A stretch of DNA of 64,000 nucleotides, taken from positions 1,798,001 to 1,862,000 of the forward strand of contig NZ_CP182422.1 of assembly GCF_051903075.1 (NCBI RefSeq), given 5' to 3'. The notes under the pieces were generated by a model. That model saw only the letters and a list, made by a program, of their open reading frames with translations, searched no databases and was not told where the DNA came from. Position 1 is the stretch's first letter, and each line of letters starts with the position of its first letter. This document shows, one piece after another, positions 18,495-27,030 of the stretch. Position numbers and translations under genes: made by a program. The DNA is from Embleya sp051903075. Its GTDB lineage: Bacteria > Actinomycetota > Actinomycetes > Streptomycetales > Streptomycetaceae.

Positions 18495-19579
18495 CGGCGC
18501 AATCCTGCCATGCGCCGTATTTGAAGGCGGCCTCCGGCCGCTGTGGAAACGGCCCTGCGGGCCGGGTCGGCGGCCTCCGGCCGCTCTCCTCGCTGCGCTC
18601 GTCGATCCCGGTCGACGATCACATCGTGGGCGCTGACGCGCCGACGGATGGCCGAATCCGAAGCGGCCCCGGGGCGGGCCGGGCGAACCGGACCTGAAGC
18701 CGGAGCCGGCGGCACGGCCCGGGTCGGTGCGCGTGCCCGGCATGAAACCGGAGCGCAGCTGTTACACAGCACCAGCCCCCGAAGCCCGCACCACAGCCGA
18801 CCCACCACGCCAACCGCCCGCTCCAGACAACCCGCAACCTCCGAACCCCAGCCCCACCACAGCCCACAACCCCGGCCCGAAGCCCACAACCTCCACCCGC
18901 CCAGCCCTCGAAGCCGAACCAGCCAGCCCGCCCCCAGCCCTCAAGCCCTCGGCCCCAACGCCAAACCGAGCCCACCCCAAAGCCTGCAACCCCCATCGGC
19001 CAAGCCCTCAGTCACAGAGCCGAACCGACCCACCCAAAGCCTGCGAACCCCAACCACCGAGCCTTCGGCCACGGGGCCAGACCAGGCCACCCCGAAACCC
19101 CTGAACCCCAACCCCCGAGCCCTCGGCCACCGGGCCGGACCGACCCACCCGAACCCTGCGAACCCCAACCACCGAGCCCCCGGCCACCGGGCCAAACCAG
19201 GCCACCCCGAAGCCCCTGAACCCCAACCCCCGAGCCCTCGGCCACCGGGCCGGACCGACCCACCCGAACCCTGCGAACCCCAACCACCGAGCCCCCGGCC
19301 ACCGGGCCAAACCAGGCCACCCCGAAGCCCCTGAACCCCAGCCGTCGAGCCAAAGGCAACGGGTGGAGCGGGTGGGTAAAACCTCCCGAGCCAAGTGCAA
19401 CGCAAGCCCAGCCCCGCACCCCGCCCCGCATCCGGCCCACGCCGCCCCCGGCCCCGCACCCGACCCACGCCGCCCCGTCCCCCGCCCCGCCGGACGACCC
19501 CCCCGTCCCCCATCCGAGGGACCCACATGAGCGCCCATGCGGACGCGCCCCGAGCCCCGTCACCCCGAGGGTTGCACCC
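18495..19579. repeat. 1.1 kb gene-free spacer with 115-bp tandem repeats
   Basis: From about 19000 to 19345 the sequence repeats with an exact 115-bp period. CAACCACCGA recurs at 19051, 19166 and 19281, and the CCTCGGCCAC word at 19121 recurs 115 bases later at 19236. Each unit holds two related halves of about 57 bases. Closer to steA, GGCGGCCTCCGGCCGCT is duplicated around 18527 and 18569. Because 115 is not a multiple of three, no frame repeats, so the long frames here are not coding. No convincing small gene was seen. Confidence 0.8.
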
Positions 19580-20689
19580 ATGGAAACCACCGCCTCCATC
19601 CCGCCGGCCCCACCCCACCACCGCGACCTCCGCAAACGACTCGCCTGGTTCGCGGTCGTCGCCTGCTCCCCCTACCTGACCCTCAAGCTGCTCTGGGTAC
19701 TCGGCATCGACGTCGGCGTCGTCCACCCCGACGACCTCGACCGGGGCCGGTGGATCGCCGCCAACGCCCTCACCTTCGCCATGGACGGCATCGCCGCGTG
19801 GATCGCCTACACCCTCGCCCGGCCCCGCGAGGTCCGCGTCCGGGCCTGGCTGATCCTGTTGCCGCTGTGGGTCGCGTCGGGCCTGCTCGTGGTGATCATG
19901 GTGGTCGTGCCGGCCGACCTGCTGAGTGCGGCGGTCGGGCTCACCGGCAACCCGTTCTCCGGCGACGACTTCCTGCGCCCGTGGGTGTACGGCGTGGTCT
20001 ACGGCGGTTTCATCGTCGAGGGCGCGGTACTGCTCGCCGCCTTCGCCCTGTACGCCCACGAGCGCTGGGGCGCCCTCCTGCGCACCCGGGTCCGCGCACT
20101 CCCGGACCCGGCCGGCACCCGCGACGCGCAGCGCTTCCTCGGTACGGCGGCCGCCGTGCTGCTCGGCTTCGTCGGCGTCGTGCGCCTGGCCTGGGGGCTG
20201 GGCGCCGACGTCGGGGTGAGCGAGACCTGGATCGCGGACCGCGACGCGTCGGGCCGATGGATGGACGGCGTCCAGGGCGGCCTGGCCCTCGTGGGCGCGG
20301 TGGGTCTGCTCCTGCTGGTGTACCGGGTCGGCGGCGCCCGGGTGCGCGGGCCGCTGGCGATGGTCTGGTTCGGTGCGGGCAGCGCGTTCGGGTGGGGCGG
20401 CTGGATGGGCCTGATCAGCACCGGCGCGGCGCCCGACAGCCGGATGGCCGAGCGCACATCCAGGCTTCTACACCTTGTCTACACTGCCGAAATGATCACC
20501 GGCGTCCTGGTCCTGACCATCGGCTGGTTCTTCCTGAGCGAATACGCCGGCCGCGCCACACTCCCGGAGCCGACCGCCCCCGAACCCGCCCGCGTCACCG
20601 CGACCGCGACCGCGACCGCGACCGCCACCAGCTCCGCCCCCGCCCCCACCCCTGCCCCTGCCCCTGCCCCTGCCCCGCAGGCGACCTGA
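19580..20689 (+). CDS. Multi-pass membrane protein of unknown function
   Basis: A 369-aa protein with about seven hydrophobic segments (LAWFAVVACSPYLTLKLLWV, WLILLPLWVASGLLVVIMVV, VYGVVYGGFIVEGAVLLAAF, TAAAVLLGFVGVVRLAWGL, ALVGAVGLLLLVYRVG, VLVLTIGWFFL). I do not recognise the family. The C-terminus is a simple-sequence tail of alternating Ala-Thr and Ala-Pro, encoded by GCGACC and CCTGCC runs. ATG start. Its TGA overlaps the ATG of the following histidine kinase (TGATG), so it is translationally coupled and may be a sensor or output partner of that two-component system. Confidence 0.75.
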   Translation: METTASIPPAPPHHRDLRKRLAWFAVVACSPYLTLKLLWVLGIDVGVVHPDDLDRGRWIAANALTFAMDGIAAWIAYTLARPREVRVRAWLILLPLWVASGLLVVIMVVVPADLLSAAVGLTGNPFSGDDFLRPWVYGVVYGGFIVEGAVLLAAFALYAHERWGALLRTRVRALPDPAGTRDAQRFLGTAAAVLLGFVGVVRLAWGLGADVGVSETWIADRDASGRWMDGVQGGLALVGAVGLLLLVYRVGGARVRGPLAMVWFGAGSAFGWGGWMGLISTGAAPDSRMAERTSRLLHLVYTAEMITGVLVLTIGWFFLSEYAGRATLPEPTAPEPARVTATATATATATSSAPAPTPAPAPAPAPQAT

Positions 20690-21933
20690 TGGTCCGTCGC
20701 CTCACCCGCCGACTGCTCGGTCGGCGGGCCCGGCTGCGCTGGGTACATCTGGTCCTGGGCGGCGCGCTGTTGACCCCGTTCCACCTCGCCGCGCTCACCG
20801 TGCTCACCGCCACCGGACTGCTGCGCGACACCCCGGCGGAGCCGCTCACCTCGCAACTTCTGGCCCTGGTCCTGGCGTTGCCGTTCGTCGCGGTGACCGG
20901 CCTGGTCCCGCTGGTGCGCACCCTCGAAGGCAGCGCCGCGCGGGTGTTGTGCGCGCCGACCGGCGAGGTGCTGAGCCTGCCCGCGACGAGCGCCGCCGCC
21001 CGCCGACGGGCCGCCGCGTGGTTCACCCTGCACGCGCTCGCGGGCGGCGTGGTGGCCGGTGTCTCGCTGGCGGCGCCCCCCGGCGGGCTGGTCCTGCTCC
21101 TCCTGCCGCTCTTCGCGAACCTGGCCGACGTCTTCGGCTGGGCCGAACCGGCGACCTCGCTCCCCCTGGCGTGGACCCCGCTCGGCCTCGCCCTGATCCT
21201 GCTGCCCCTGCCGGTATCCGCCGCCGCCGGCGCCTGGCTCGCCCGGATCGCCCCGATCCTGCTCGGCCCCACCCCCGCCGACCGCCTCGCCCTCGCCGAG
21301 CAGCGCGCCGAACGCCTCGCCGAACGTGCCCGCATCGCGCGCGACCTGCACGACTCGGTCGGCCACGCGCTCAGCGCGGTCGGCATCCAGGCAGCCGCAG
21401 CCGGCCGCCTGCTGGACCGCGATCCGGCCTTCGTCGCCCGCGCGTTGACCGCGATCGAGGACACCGCCTGCGACGCCGTCGCCGAACTCGACCACGTCCT
21501 CGGCCTCCTGCGCGAGGAGACCCCCGAACCCGCCACGCCCGTACCCTCGTTGGCCAACCTCGCCGAACTGGTCGCCCGCACCCGCGCGGCCGGCGCTGAC
21601 GTCGACCTCCGCCTCGACCCGGCCGACGGCGTCGCGGCGCTGCCCCGCCTGGTCTCGCGCGAGGCGTACCGGATCGTCCAGGAGGGCTTCGGCAACGTCC
21701 TGCGGCACGCGGGAGAAGTGCCGGTCAGCCTGCATCTCCAGGTAACGCAGGGCGAGTTGGCGATCGACCTGAGCAACCCCACCACCGGCGCCCGACCCAC
21801 CCGAAGCAGCGGCGGACGCGGCCTGCGCGGCACCGCCGAGCGCGTCGCCGTATTGCGCGGCACCTTCACCGCCGGTGCCCGCGACGGCCGTTGGCACCTC
21901 AGTGCCCGAATACCCCTGGAAGGCCACCTGTGA
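20689..21933 (+). CDS. NarL-type sensor histidine kinase
   Basis: A 414-aa kinase. The N-terminal half has about four hydrophobic segments with little extracellular sequence. The HisKA_3 dimerisation motif is RIARDLHDSVGHALSAVGIQ with phospho-acceptor His221. The ATPase domain shows an N-box-like YRIVQEGFGNVLRHAGE and a G-box SSGGRGLRGTAERV. It overlaps the upstream membrane protein (TGATG) and the downstream response regulator (GTGA), making a three-gene unit. Signal and targets are unknown. Confidence 0.92.
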   Translation: MVRRLTRRLLGRRARLRWVHLVLGGALLTPFHLAALTVLTATGLLRDTPAEPLTSQLLALVLALPFVAVTGLVPLVRTLEGSAARVLCAPTGEVLSLPATSAAARRRAAAWFTLHALAGGVVAGVSLAAPPGGLVLLLLPLFANLADVFGWAEPATSLPLAWTPLGLALILLPLPVSAAAGAWLARIAPILLGPTPADRLALAEQRAERLAERARIARDLHDSVGHALSAVGIQAAAAGRLLDRDPAFVARALTAIEDTACDAVAELDHVLGLLREETPEPATPVPSLANLAELVARTRAAGADVDLRLDPADGVAALPRLVSREAYRIVQEGFGNVLRHAGEVPVSLHLQVTQGELAIDLSNPTTGARPTRSSGGRGLRGTAERVAVLRGTFTAGARDGRWHLSARIPLEGHL

Positions 21934-22613
21934 GCACCCACCCGATCCGCGTAGTGATCGCCGACGACGAGAGCCTGGTCCGCGCGGGCCTGTACGCCAT
22001 CGTCGACGCCGAACCCGACCTGACCGTGGTCGGCGAGGCGGCGACCGGCGCGGAGGCGGTGGAGCGGGTCCGCGAACTGCGGCCCGACGTGGTGCTGATG
22101 GACGTCCGGATGCCCGACCTGAACGGCATCGAGGCCACCGCCCGCGTCCTGCGCGAGTCGCCGAATCCGCCGAAGGTGCTGGTGGTCACCACGTTCGAGA
22201 ACGACGAATACGTCTACGACGCGCTCCGCGCGGGCGCCCACGGCTTCCTCCTGAAGCGGGCCCGCGCCGACGACATGGTGCACGCGATCCGTACCGTGGC
22301 CCGAGGCGACTCGCTGCTCTTCCCGGCCGCCATCCGCGACTTGGCCGTCGCCCGCACCCGGGAGCGCACCCACAACGCGGAGTTGCGCACCCTCATCGCC
22401 CGGCTCACCCCGCGCGAGCAGGAGGTCCTGCGCCTGATCACCGCCGGCCTGGCCAACACCGAGATCGCCGAACGCACCGGACTGGGCTCGGAAACGGTCA
22501 AGACCCACGTGGCCCGCATCCTCACCAAGCTAGGCGTCCGCGACCGCACCCAGGCGGTGATCGCGGCCTACGAAGGCGGCTTCACGACGACGGGCCGGGG
22601 CGGGCGGGCGTGA
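21930..22613 (+). CDS. NarL/LuxR-family response regulator
   Basis: A 227-aa two-domain regulator. The receiver has the acidic pair ADDE, phospho-acceptor Asp58 in VVLMDVRMPDLNG, Thr in VVTTFENDEYV, and Lys in GFLLKRARADD. The LuxR-type HTH is LTPREQEVLRLITAGLANTE...GSETVKTHVARIL. The GTG at 21930 overlaps the kinase stop (GTGA), so it is the partner of that kinase. Its stop is only 22 bases from the stop of the convergent ABM gene. Confidence 0.95.
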   Translation: MSTHPIRVVIADDESLVRAGLYAIVDAEPDLTVVGEAATGAEAVERVRELRPDVVLMDVRMPDLNGIEATARVLRESPNPPKVLVVTTFENDEYVYDALRAGAHGFLLKRARADDMVHAIRTVARGDSLLFPAAIRDLAVARTRERTHNAELRTLIARLTPREQEVLRLITAGLANTEIAERTGLGSETVKTHVARILTKLGVRDRTQAVIAAYEGGFTTTGRGGRA

Positions 22614-22635
22614 GTCGACCGAGGCCACACGGGCA

Positions 22636-23298
22636 TCAGACGGGTCGACGCAGGCTCCCGTACGGACGGTACGCACGCGTGCCGAGCGAGCGCACGTCCG
22701 TGGACGCGGGCGCGGCCCGAAACGCCTCGTACATCTGCTCGTCGACCCATTCGGTGTAGGCCAACCCCCGGGTGCCGCCGACGTCGAGATGCACATGCGT
22801 GGCAACCCGACCCGGCACCGGAACCCGGCCGCCGGCCGCCGCCGCGAGCACTCGTCGGGCCCACCGCCGCGCCGCCGGCGCGGCGTCCGCCTCGATCTCC
22901 TCGACCACCACCAACGCGGGCGCACCCGGGAGTTCGCCCCGCGCCGCACTCCCGGTGAGGCGATAGCGGATCACGCCCGGACGTTCGATCCCGGGCACCA
23001 CCTCGTCGATGTTCCGCACCATCCCCGGCCGAGTGGTCCGCATGAACGCGCGGTGATCGTCGTCGTTCGTCCACTGCGCGTAGTTGAGAACCCGCCCGCC
23101 ATCGACACTCAGCAGACAACTCAGCGTGAGAAACCCGTCCGGCCAGGGCACCCCCTCCCACTCGACGAGCGTCGCCTCCGCGGCGGCCCGCTGTCGCTCC
23201 GGCGTACCCACGATCCACGGACTGACAAGAATCGTCCCGACATCCACCCGCCCGAACTCGGGCAGAGAGCAGCGGCGGTGGCGCGACGACGTGGTCAT
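22636..23298 (-). CDS. Tandem ABM (antibiotic biosynthesis monooxygenase) domain protein
   Basis: A 220-aa protein with two related dimeric alpha/beta-barrel halves. The first has VGTILVSPWIVGTPERQRAA and VLNYAQWTNDDDHRAFMR; the second has ALVVVEEIEADAAP and RGLAYTEWVDEQMYEAFR. ABM domains occur in quinone-forming monooxygenases, haem oxygenases and small-molecule-binding proteins, so the reaction is not predictable. The ATG at 23296-23298 has AAGGAG five bases upstream. It is single and convergent with the NarL-type operon. No biosynthetic cluster surrounds it. Confidence 0.82.
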   Translation of the reverse strand: MTTSSRHRRCSLPEFGRVDVGTILVSPWIVGTPERQRAAAEATLVEWEGVPWPDGFLTLSCLLSVDGGRVLNYAQWTNDDDHRAFMRTTRPGMVRNIDEVVPGIERPGVIRYRLTGSAARGELPGAPALVVVEEIEADAAPAARRWARRVLAAAAGGRVPVPGRVATHVHLDVGGTRGLAYTEWVDEQMYEAFRAAPASTDVRSLGTRAYRPYGSLRRPV

Positions 23299-23577
23299 GA
23301 ATACTCCTTCGAACCGACGACACAAACCAAAAGTCCCGAGCCGGAAACCCGGGCCGGAATCCCGAACCCCCGAACCCCCGAGCCCGAACCCGAACCACCT
23401 CCCACCCTGCAACTTCAACCACACCTGAGGTCAACACCACTCGAGGACCACCAACTCCCCTCCCCACCCCGTCCTGTGACGCGCTCCGGGGCTGTCACCC
23501 TCGGGGCCGGCCTGGCAATCTTGGGGAAGCGACCGTCGCGCCGACGCGACCGGGACGCCAGGCGTACGGAGGACTCG

Positions 23578-23826
23578 ATGACGAAATCCTTGCGGGACCA
23601 GATGGGTCCGGAACGCTTCGACGCGGCGATGGCAGAGGGCGTCCGCAAGGCCGTCGAGGAACTGTACGCACTGGGCCTGCCCGCGGTCGGCGGCGAGAAC
23701 GGGCGCGTCTACAAGCACTACGCGGACGGAACCAGGGTGTACCTCGACGAAGAGGAACCGAACGCACGCGAGTACCGCATCTTCGCGGACGGCACCAAGG
23801 TGTACATCGACGAAATGGACGCGTGA
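23578..23826 (+). CDS. Small protein with duplicated ADGT-VY-DE motif
   Basis: An 82-aa protein of unknown family. The N-terminal part is helical (MTKSLRDQMGPERFDAAMAE); the C-terminal part carries two copies of a strand-turn-strand motif, YKHYADGTRVYLDEEE and YRIFADGTKVYIDEMD, 22 residues apart. The ATG at 23578 has a strong CGGAGG five bases upstream. No membrane segment or cysteine. It is preceded by about 280 bases without genes and followed by a hairpin, so it is a single-gene unit. Confidence 0.72.
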   Translation: MTKSLRDQMGPERFDAAMAEGVRKAVEELYALGLPAVGGENGRVYKHYADGTRVYLDEEEPNAREYRIFADGTKVYIDEMDA

Positions 23827-23857
23827 CCCGAGGTACACCCGACGCCGAACGACGCAC

Positions 23858-23890
23858 GCCGCGCCGGATCGCGACACGACCCGGCGCGGC
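23858..23890. terminator. Hairpin between convergent genes
   Basis: GCCGCGCCGG (23858-23867) and CCGGCGCGGC (23881-23890) form a perfect 10-bp stem with a 13-base loop. It lies between the stop of the 82-aa gene and the stop of the sigma-partner gene, so it can serve both directions. Confidence 0.65.
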
Positions 23891-23910
23891 CGAAGCGAAG
23901 TCGCCTCCCG

Positions 23911-24663
23911 TTACGGGGCGGGGCGTACCGGAACGGACTCACCCGGCGGGAGCGTCGGGCCGTTGTCGGACACCGGACCCCGCTGCGTCGGGTCGTCGAT
24001 CAGCGCGCAGGCGGCAACCGGCCCGCCCGCGAGTCGGTACGCCGTATTGCTGCCGGTGCCGCTCGTGTTGTGGACACGGCGGCCGTCGCGATACCCCGGA
24101 TCGGGGAGGTCCTCGGCGCGCACCTTGGTGAGGGTCGCCGTCAGCACCAACGTGGCTCCCGGGGGCATCAGTTCCGGTCGGATCTCGGTCCACCCCTTGG
24201 TGTAGAAGTCGGTCTCCTCGTCCGTCAGCCGGTGGTCGGTCGGCCAGGGAAGCCAGTGGTAGATCGCGTTCAAGTCGTCGTTCGAGGCGGCGCTTTCGGT
24301 AAAGCGCCCCGGAGCACACGTCTTGCCGTACGGCACGTAGTCGACCACCACCCGCACCCCCAGATCCCGCAGCCGCTGCTCCAGCCCCTTCGGATTGCGG
24401 AACTCGTCGACCTTGAACAGGATCCCGCCGTCCGGCCGCTTCTCCACCTCGAACGGCTGCGCCTCGGCCGAACCACCACTGAGCATCGGCACGCCGACCC
24501 CGATGCCCGCCGCGAGCACCACCGAGGCGGCCAGCCCGTACCCGATCCGGCGGCCTCGCGAGGTCACGGGCTTCCCGGGCGGCGACGGATCCGTCGCCGG
24601 CACACCCCCCTTCGCGGCCAGCGACTTCAGCTCCTCCAACGCACGTTCCTCGAAACCGATCAC
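23911..24663 (-). CDS. Single-pass membrane protein paired with the ECF sigma gene
   Basis: A 250-aa protein: about 45 cytoplasmic residues (IGFEERALEELKSLAAKGG), one membrane segment (GYGLAASVVLAAGIGVGVPM) and an extracytoplasmic domain of about 180 residues with PFEVEKRPDGGILFKVDEFR and VVVDYVPYGKTCAPG. The topology fits an anti-sigma or sensor protein, but no zinc-binding H-x3-C-x2-C motif is present. Its GTG overlaps the sigma-factor stop (GTGA). Close genomic pairing supports a regulatory partnership, though the sigma gene is frameshifted here. Confidence 0.78.
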   Translation of the reverse strand: MIGFEERALEELKSLAAKGGVPATDPSPPGKPVTSRGRRIGYGLAASVVLAAGIGVGVPMLSGGSAEAQPFEVEKRPDGGILFKVDEFRNPKGLEQRLRDLGVRVVVDYVPYGKTCAPGRFTESAASNDDLNAIYHWLPWPTDHRLTDEETDFYTKGWTEIRPELMPPGATLVLTATLTKVRAEDLPDPGYRDGRRVHNTSGTGSNTAYRLAGGPVAACALIDDPTQRGPVSDNGPTLPPGESVPVRPAP

Positions 24664-25264
24664 GCCTTCGCCTCCGCCTGTACGTGTCCCGTCCGGGTCC
24701 CCTGCCGTGGCTCCGCCACCGGCGAGCCCACTTCCTTCGCGAGTCGCCGCCGCGCCCGGTGCAACCGCACCCGAGCGGCGACCGGCCGTATGCCGAGCGC
24801 CGCGGCTGCCTCGGCGACGGACATCCCGTCCACGCTGACCAGTTCGAGCACCGCGCGGTCCTCCTCGGACAACCGCCCGAGTGCCCGATAGGCACGCCGA
24901 ACCTCCGCCGCCGCGTCGAGCCGCTCCTCCAGCCGCTGAATGTCGTCCTCGTCCAACACCCGCCGCCCCCCATCCGCCGCGACGCGTCCGCCTCACGCGC
25001 CGAACGCCGCCGCTCGTTCGCCACCACGTTGCGGGCGACCCCGTACAACCAGGCGAGTTCGCCACCCGGTCCACCCCGAAAGGCCGCCGCCGAACCCATC
25101 GCGGCGATGAACACTTCGACGGTCAGATCGGCGGCCGACTGCGGATCGTCGACGCGCCGCGCCACGAACCGCCCCACCGCGTCGACGTGTCTGCGATAGA
25201 ACGCCTCCAGGAGCGCCGGGTCCCCGGCGATCCCCCTGACTGCTTCCACATCCGGTCCATCCAA
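24660..25264 (-). pseudogene. ECF-type sigma factor, frameshifted at a G6 run
   Basis: Region 2 is read in one frame (LLEAFYRRHVDAVGRFVARR, DLTVEVFIAAMGSA, LAWLYGVARNVVANERRR) and region 4 in another (LDEDDIQRLEERLDAAAEVR, LSEEDRAVLELVSVDGMSVA, GIRPVAARVRLHRARRRL). The switch falls at six C on the plus strand, 24966-24971. One extra G in the mRNA would join the halves as ASRRMGGRRVLDEDD. The local mRNA also reads G GGG GGC, a possible -1 slippery heptamer. It may be a decayed gene, a read error in a homopolymer, or programmed frameshifting. The TTG at 25262-25264 with GGGGAG upstream is the likely start. Confidence 0.75.
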
Positions 25265-25578
25265 GATGGGCTCCCCGCATCGATGCCGTTGCCTGTCCCC
25301 CACTTGTGGTCACCCCCGCAGAAGGCGTTACAGCCCAACCCACCCGACCCCGAGGCCGAAGGCTCCCGACGAGACGGCTGCGTCACTTGCCGAAAACCGG
25401 ACCGGCAACGAGAAATCGCCCCGCGCCGATTCCCCCGAGGCACCCCCCGAGCGGGCCGAACACTCCCGGCACACGCTGCCCCAGTGGCCACGGCCAACCG
25501 ACGCGGCCCCCGCCCGGCACACGGGACGGGCCGGCGTCAGCGTACGGGGCTCGGAGATGGGGGGGTCCGGTGCGGCGG

Positions 25579-26560
25579 GTGTGCTGGTCGCGAAGAACCG
25601 GCCGGCAGCGGCGGGCGGGGAGGGCCGTGGGGCCGTGAGGTCGTGGGGTCGGGTGCTCCGGGCAGCCTTCCCGAGAGGGCCGGGCGTTCCCGGCGCGCGT
25701 TGCGCCTTGGGTTGCGGGTGGCCGGTGCGGGACCGGTCAGAGTCGATGATGGGCCGCCGCCGGCGTGCGGGGCTCCAAGACTTCCAAGTCCCGACGAGAC
25801 GGGCATGTTGCTCACCGAGAACCGGCCAGCAGCGGCGGGCAGGCAGGGCGGTCGGGTCGGCTTCCCGGGCAGCCTTCCCGAGAGCGCGGGTGTTCCCGGC
25901 GCGCGTTGCGCTTGTGGTGGCGGGTGGCCGGTGCGGGACCAGTCAGAGTCGATGATGGGCCGCCGCCAGCGTGCGGGACTCCAAGACCCGAAGCTCCCGA
26001 CGAGACCGGCATGTTGCTCACCGAAAACCGGCCGGCAGCGGCGGGCAGGGTGGGTGGTCGGGTCGAGTCCTCCGGGGAGCCTTTCCGGGTGGGTCGGGCG
26101 TTTGCGGCGCGCGTTGCGCTTGTGGTGGCGGGTGGCCGGTGCGGGGCCGGTCAGAGTCGGCGGTGGGCCGCCGCCGGCGTGCGGGGCTCCGAAGCTCGAA
26201 GTTCACTACGAAACACGCGCGTTGCTTACCGAGAACCGGTCGGCAGCGGCGGGCAGGCAGGGCGGTCGGGTCGGCTTCCCGGGCAGCCTTCCCGAGAGCG
26301 CGGGTGTTTTCGGCGGGCGTCGCGCTGTTGGTCGCGGGTGGCCGGTGCGGGGCCGGTCAGAGTCGGCGGTGGGCCGCCGCCAGCGTGCGGGGCTCCAAGA
26401 CTTCGAGGTCCCGACGAGACGGGCGCCTTGCTCACCGAAAAACCGGCCTGCAGCGGCGGGCCGGGAGGGCACTCAGGTCGATCTTCCCGGGCAACGTTCC
26501 CGAGAGGGCCGGGCGTTCTCGACGAGACGGGCGCCTTGCTCGGCGAGAACCGGCCGGCAG
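25579..26560 (+). repeat. About 207-bp tandem repeat array, forward arm
   Basis: Five copies plus a truncated sixth, using the anchor ACCGGCCGGCAGCGGCGGG at 25597, 25821, 26027, 26235, 26442 and 26549 (steps 224, 206, 208, 207, 107). Each unit carries GGTGGCCGGTGCGGGRCCGG, then AGAGTCGNNGRTGGGCCGCC, GTGCGGGGCTCC and CCGACGAGACGGGC. Copies are about 80-90% alike by eye. Steps are not all multiples of three and similar peptides appear in changing frames, so the array is not protein coding. A degraded partial copy lies near 25365-25410. There is no transposase or terminal repeat. Confidence 0.88.
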
Positions 26561-27030
26561 TGGCGAGAGGGCGGTTGGGTCGAGCCTGCTGAGGGCCTCC
26601 CGGGTTGGTCGGGCAGGGCATTTCGAGGTGTGGTGGGCGTGCGGGGGCGAGAGTTCACGAAACCGGACGGCGTGGGGTGCCGTGGCTTCGGTGTGGGAGA
26701 AAACCCCAGGTCAGCGCGAAGTGGGAGGATTTGAGGTGCCTCGCGATCCGGTTTGGGAGCCTGCCGGGCACTTTCGGTCTCCTCGATGGCCTCTGCGAGG
26801 TCGCAGCATCCGAAGTCGGCCGCGATCGGGCAATTTTGGTCGTCACGGCGGCATTGAGGGGTGGGAGCGCACGAAACCGGCACTCGACGCCCGACTTTCC
26901 ACCCCGACACCACAAACCCGCAGGTCACCGAAGATCGAAGCCCACAACCATCGCCCGCGATCCGGTTTCGAACGCCAACCCCTCCACACGCCCCGAAACA
27001 TCCCAACCCACCCTGGAAAGCCCCCGGAGC
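26561..27030. other. Central spacer of the opposed repeat array
   Basis: About 470 bases between the two arms with no supportable gene. The outer parts are themselves loosely inverted: sequence ending CGAAACCGGACGG near 26660 corresponds to the reverse complement of CGATCCGGTTTCGAACG near 26955. Symmetry therefore continues inward and the axis lies near 26800. GATCCGGTTT occurs twice in direct orientation (about 26747 and 26957). Confidence 0.6.

Noticed and set aside
18941..20059. Minus-strand Gly/Trp-rich frames in the 115-bp repeats
   Set aside because: The period is not a multiple of three, so the encoded repeats change frame; no start box.
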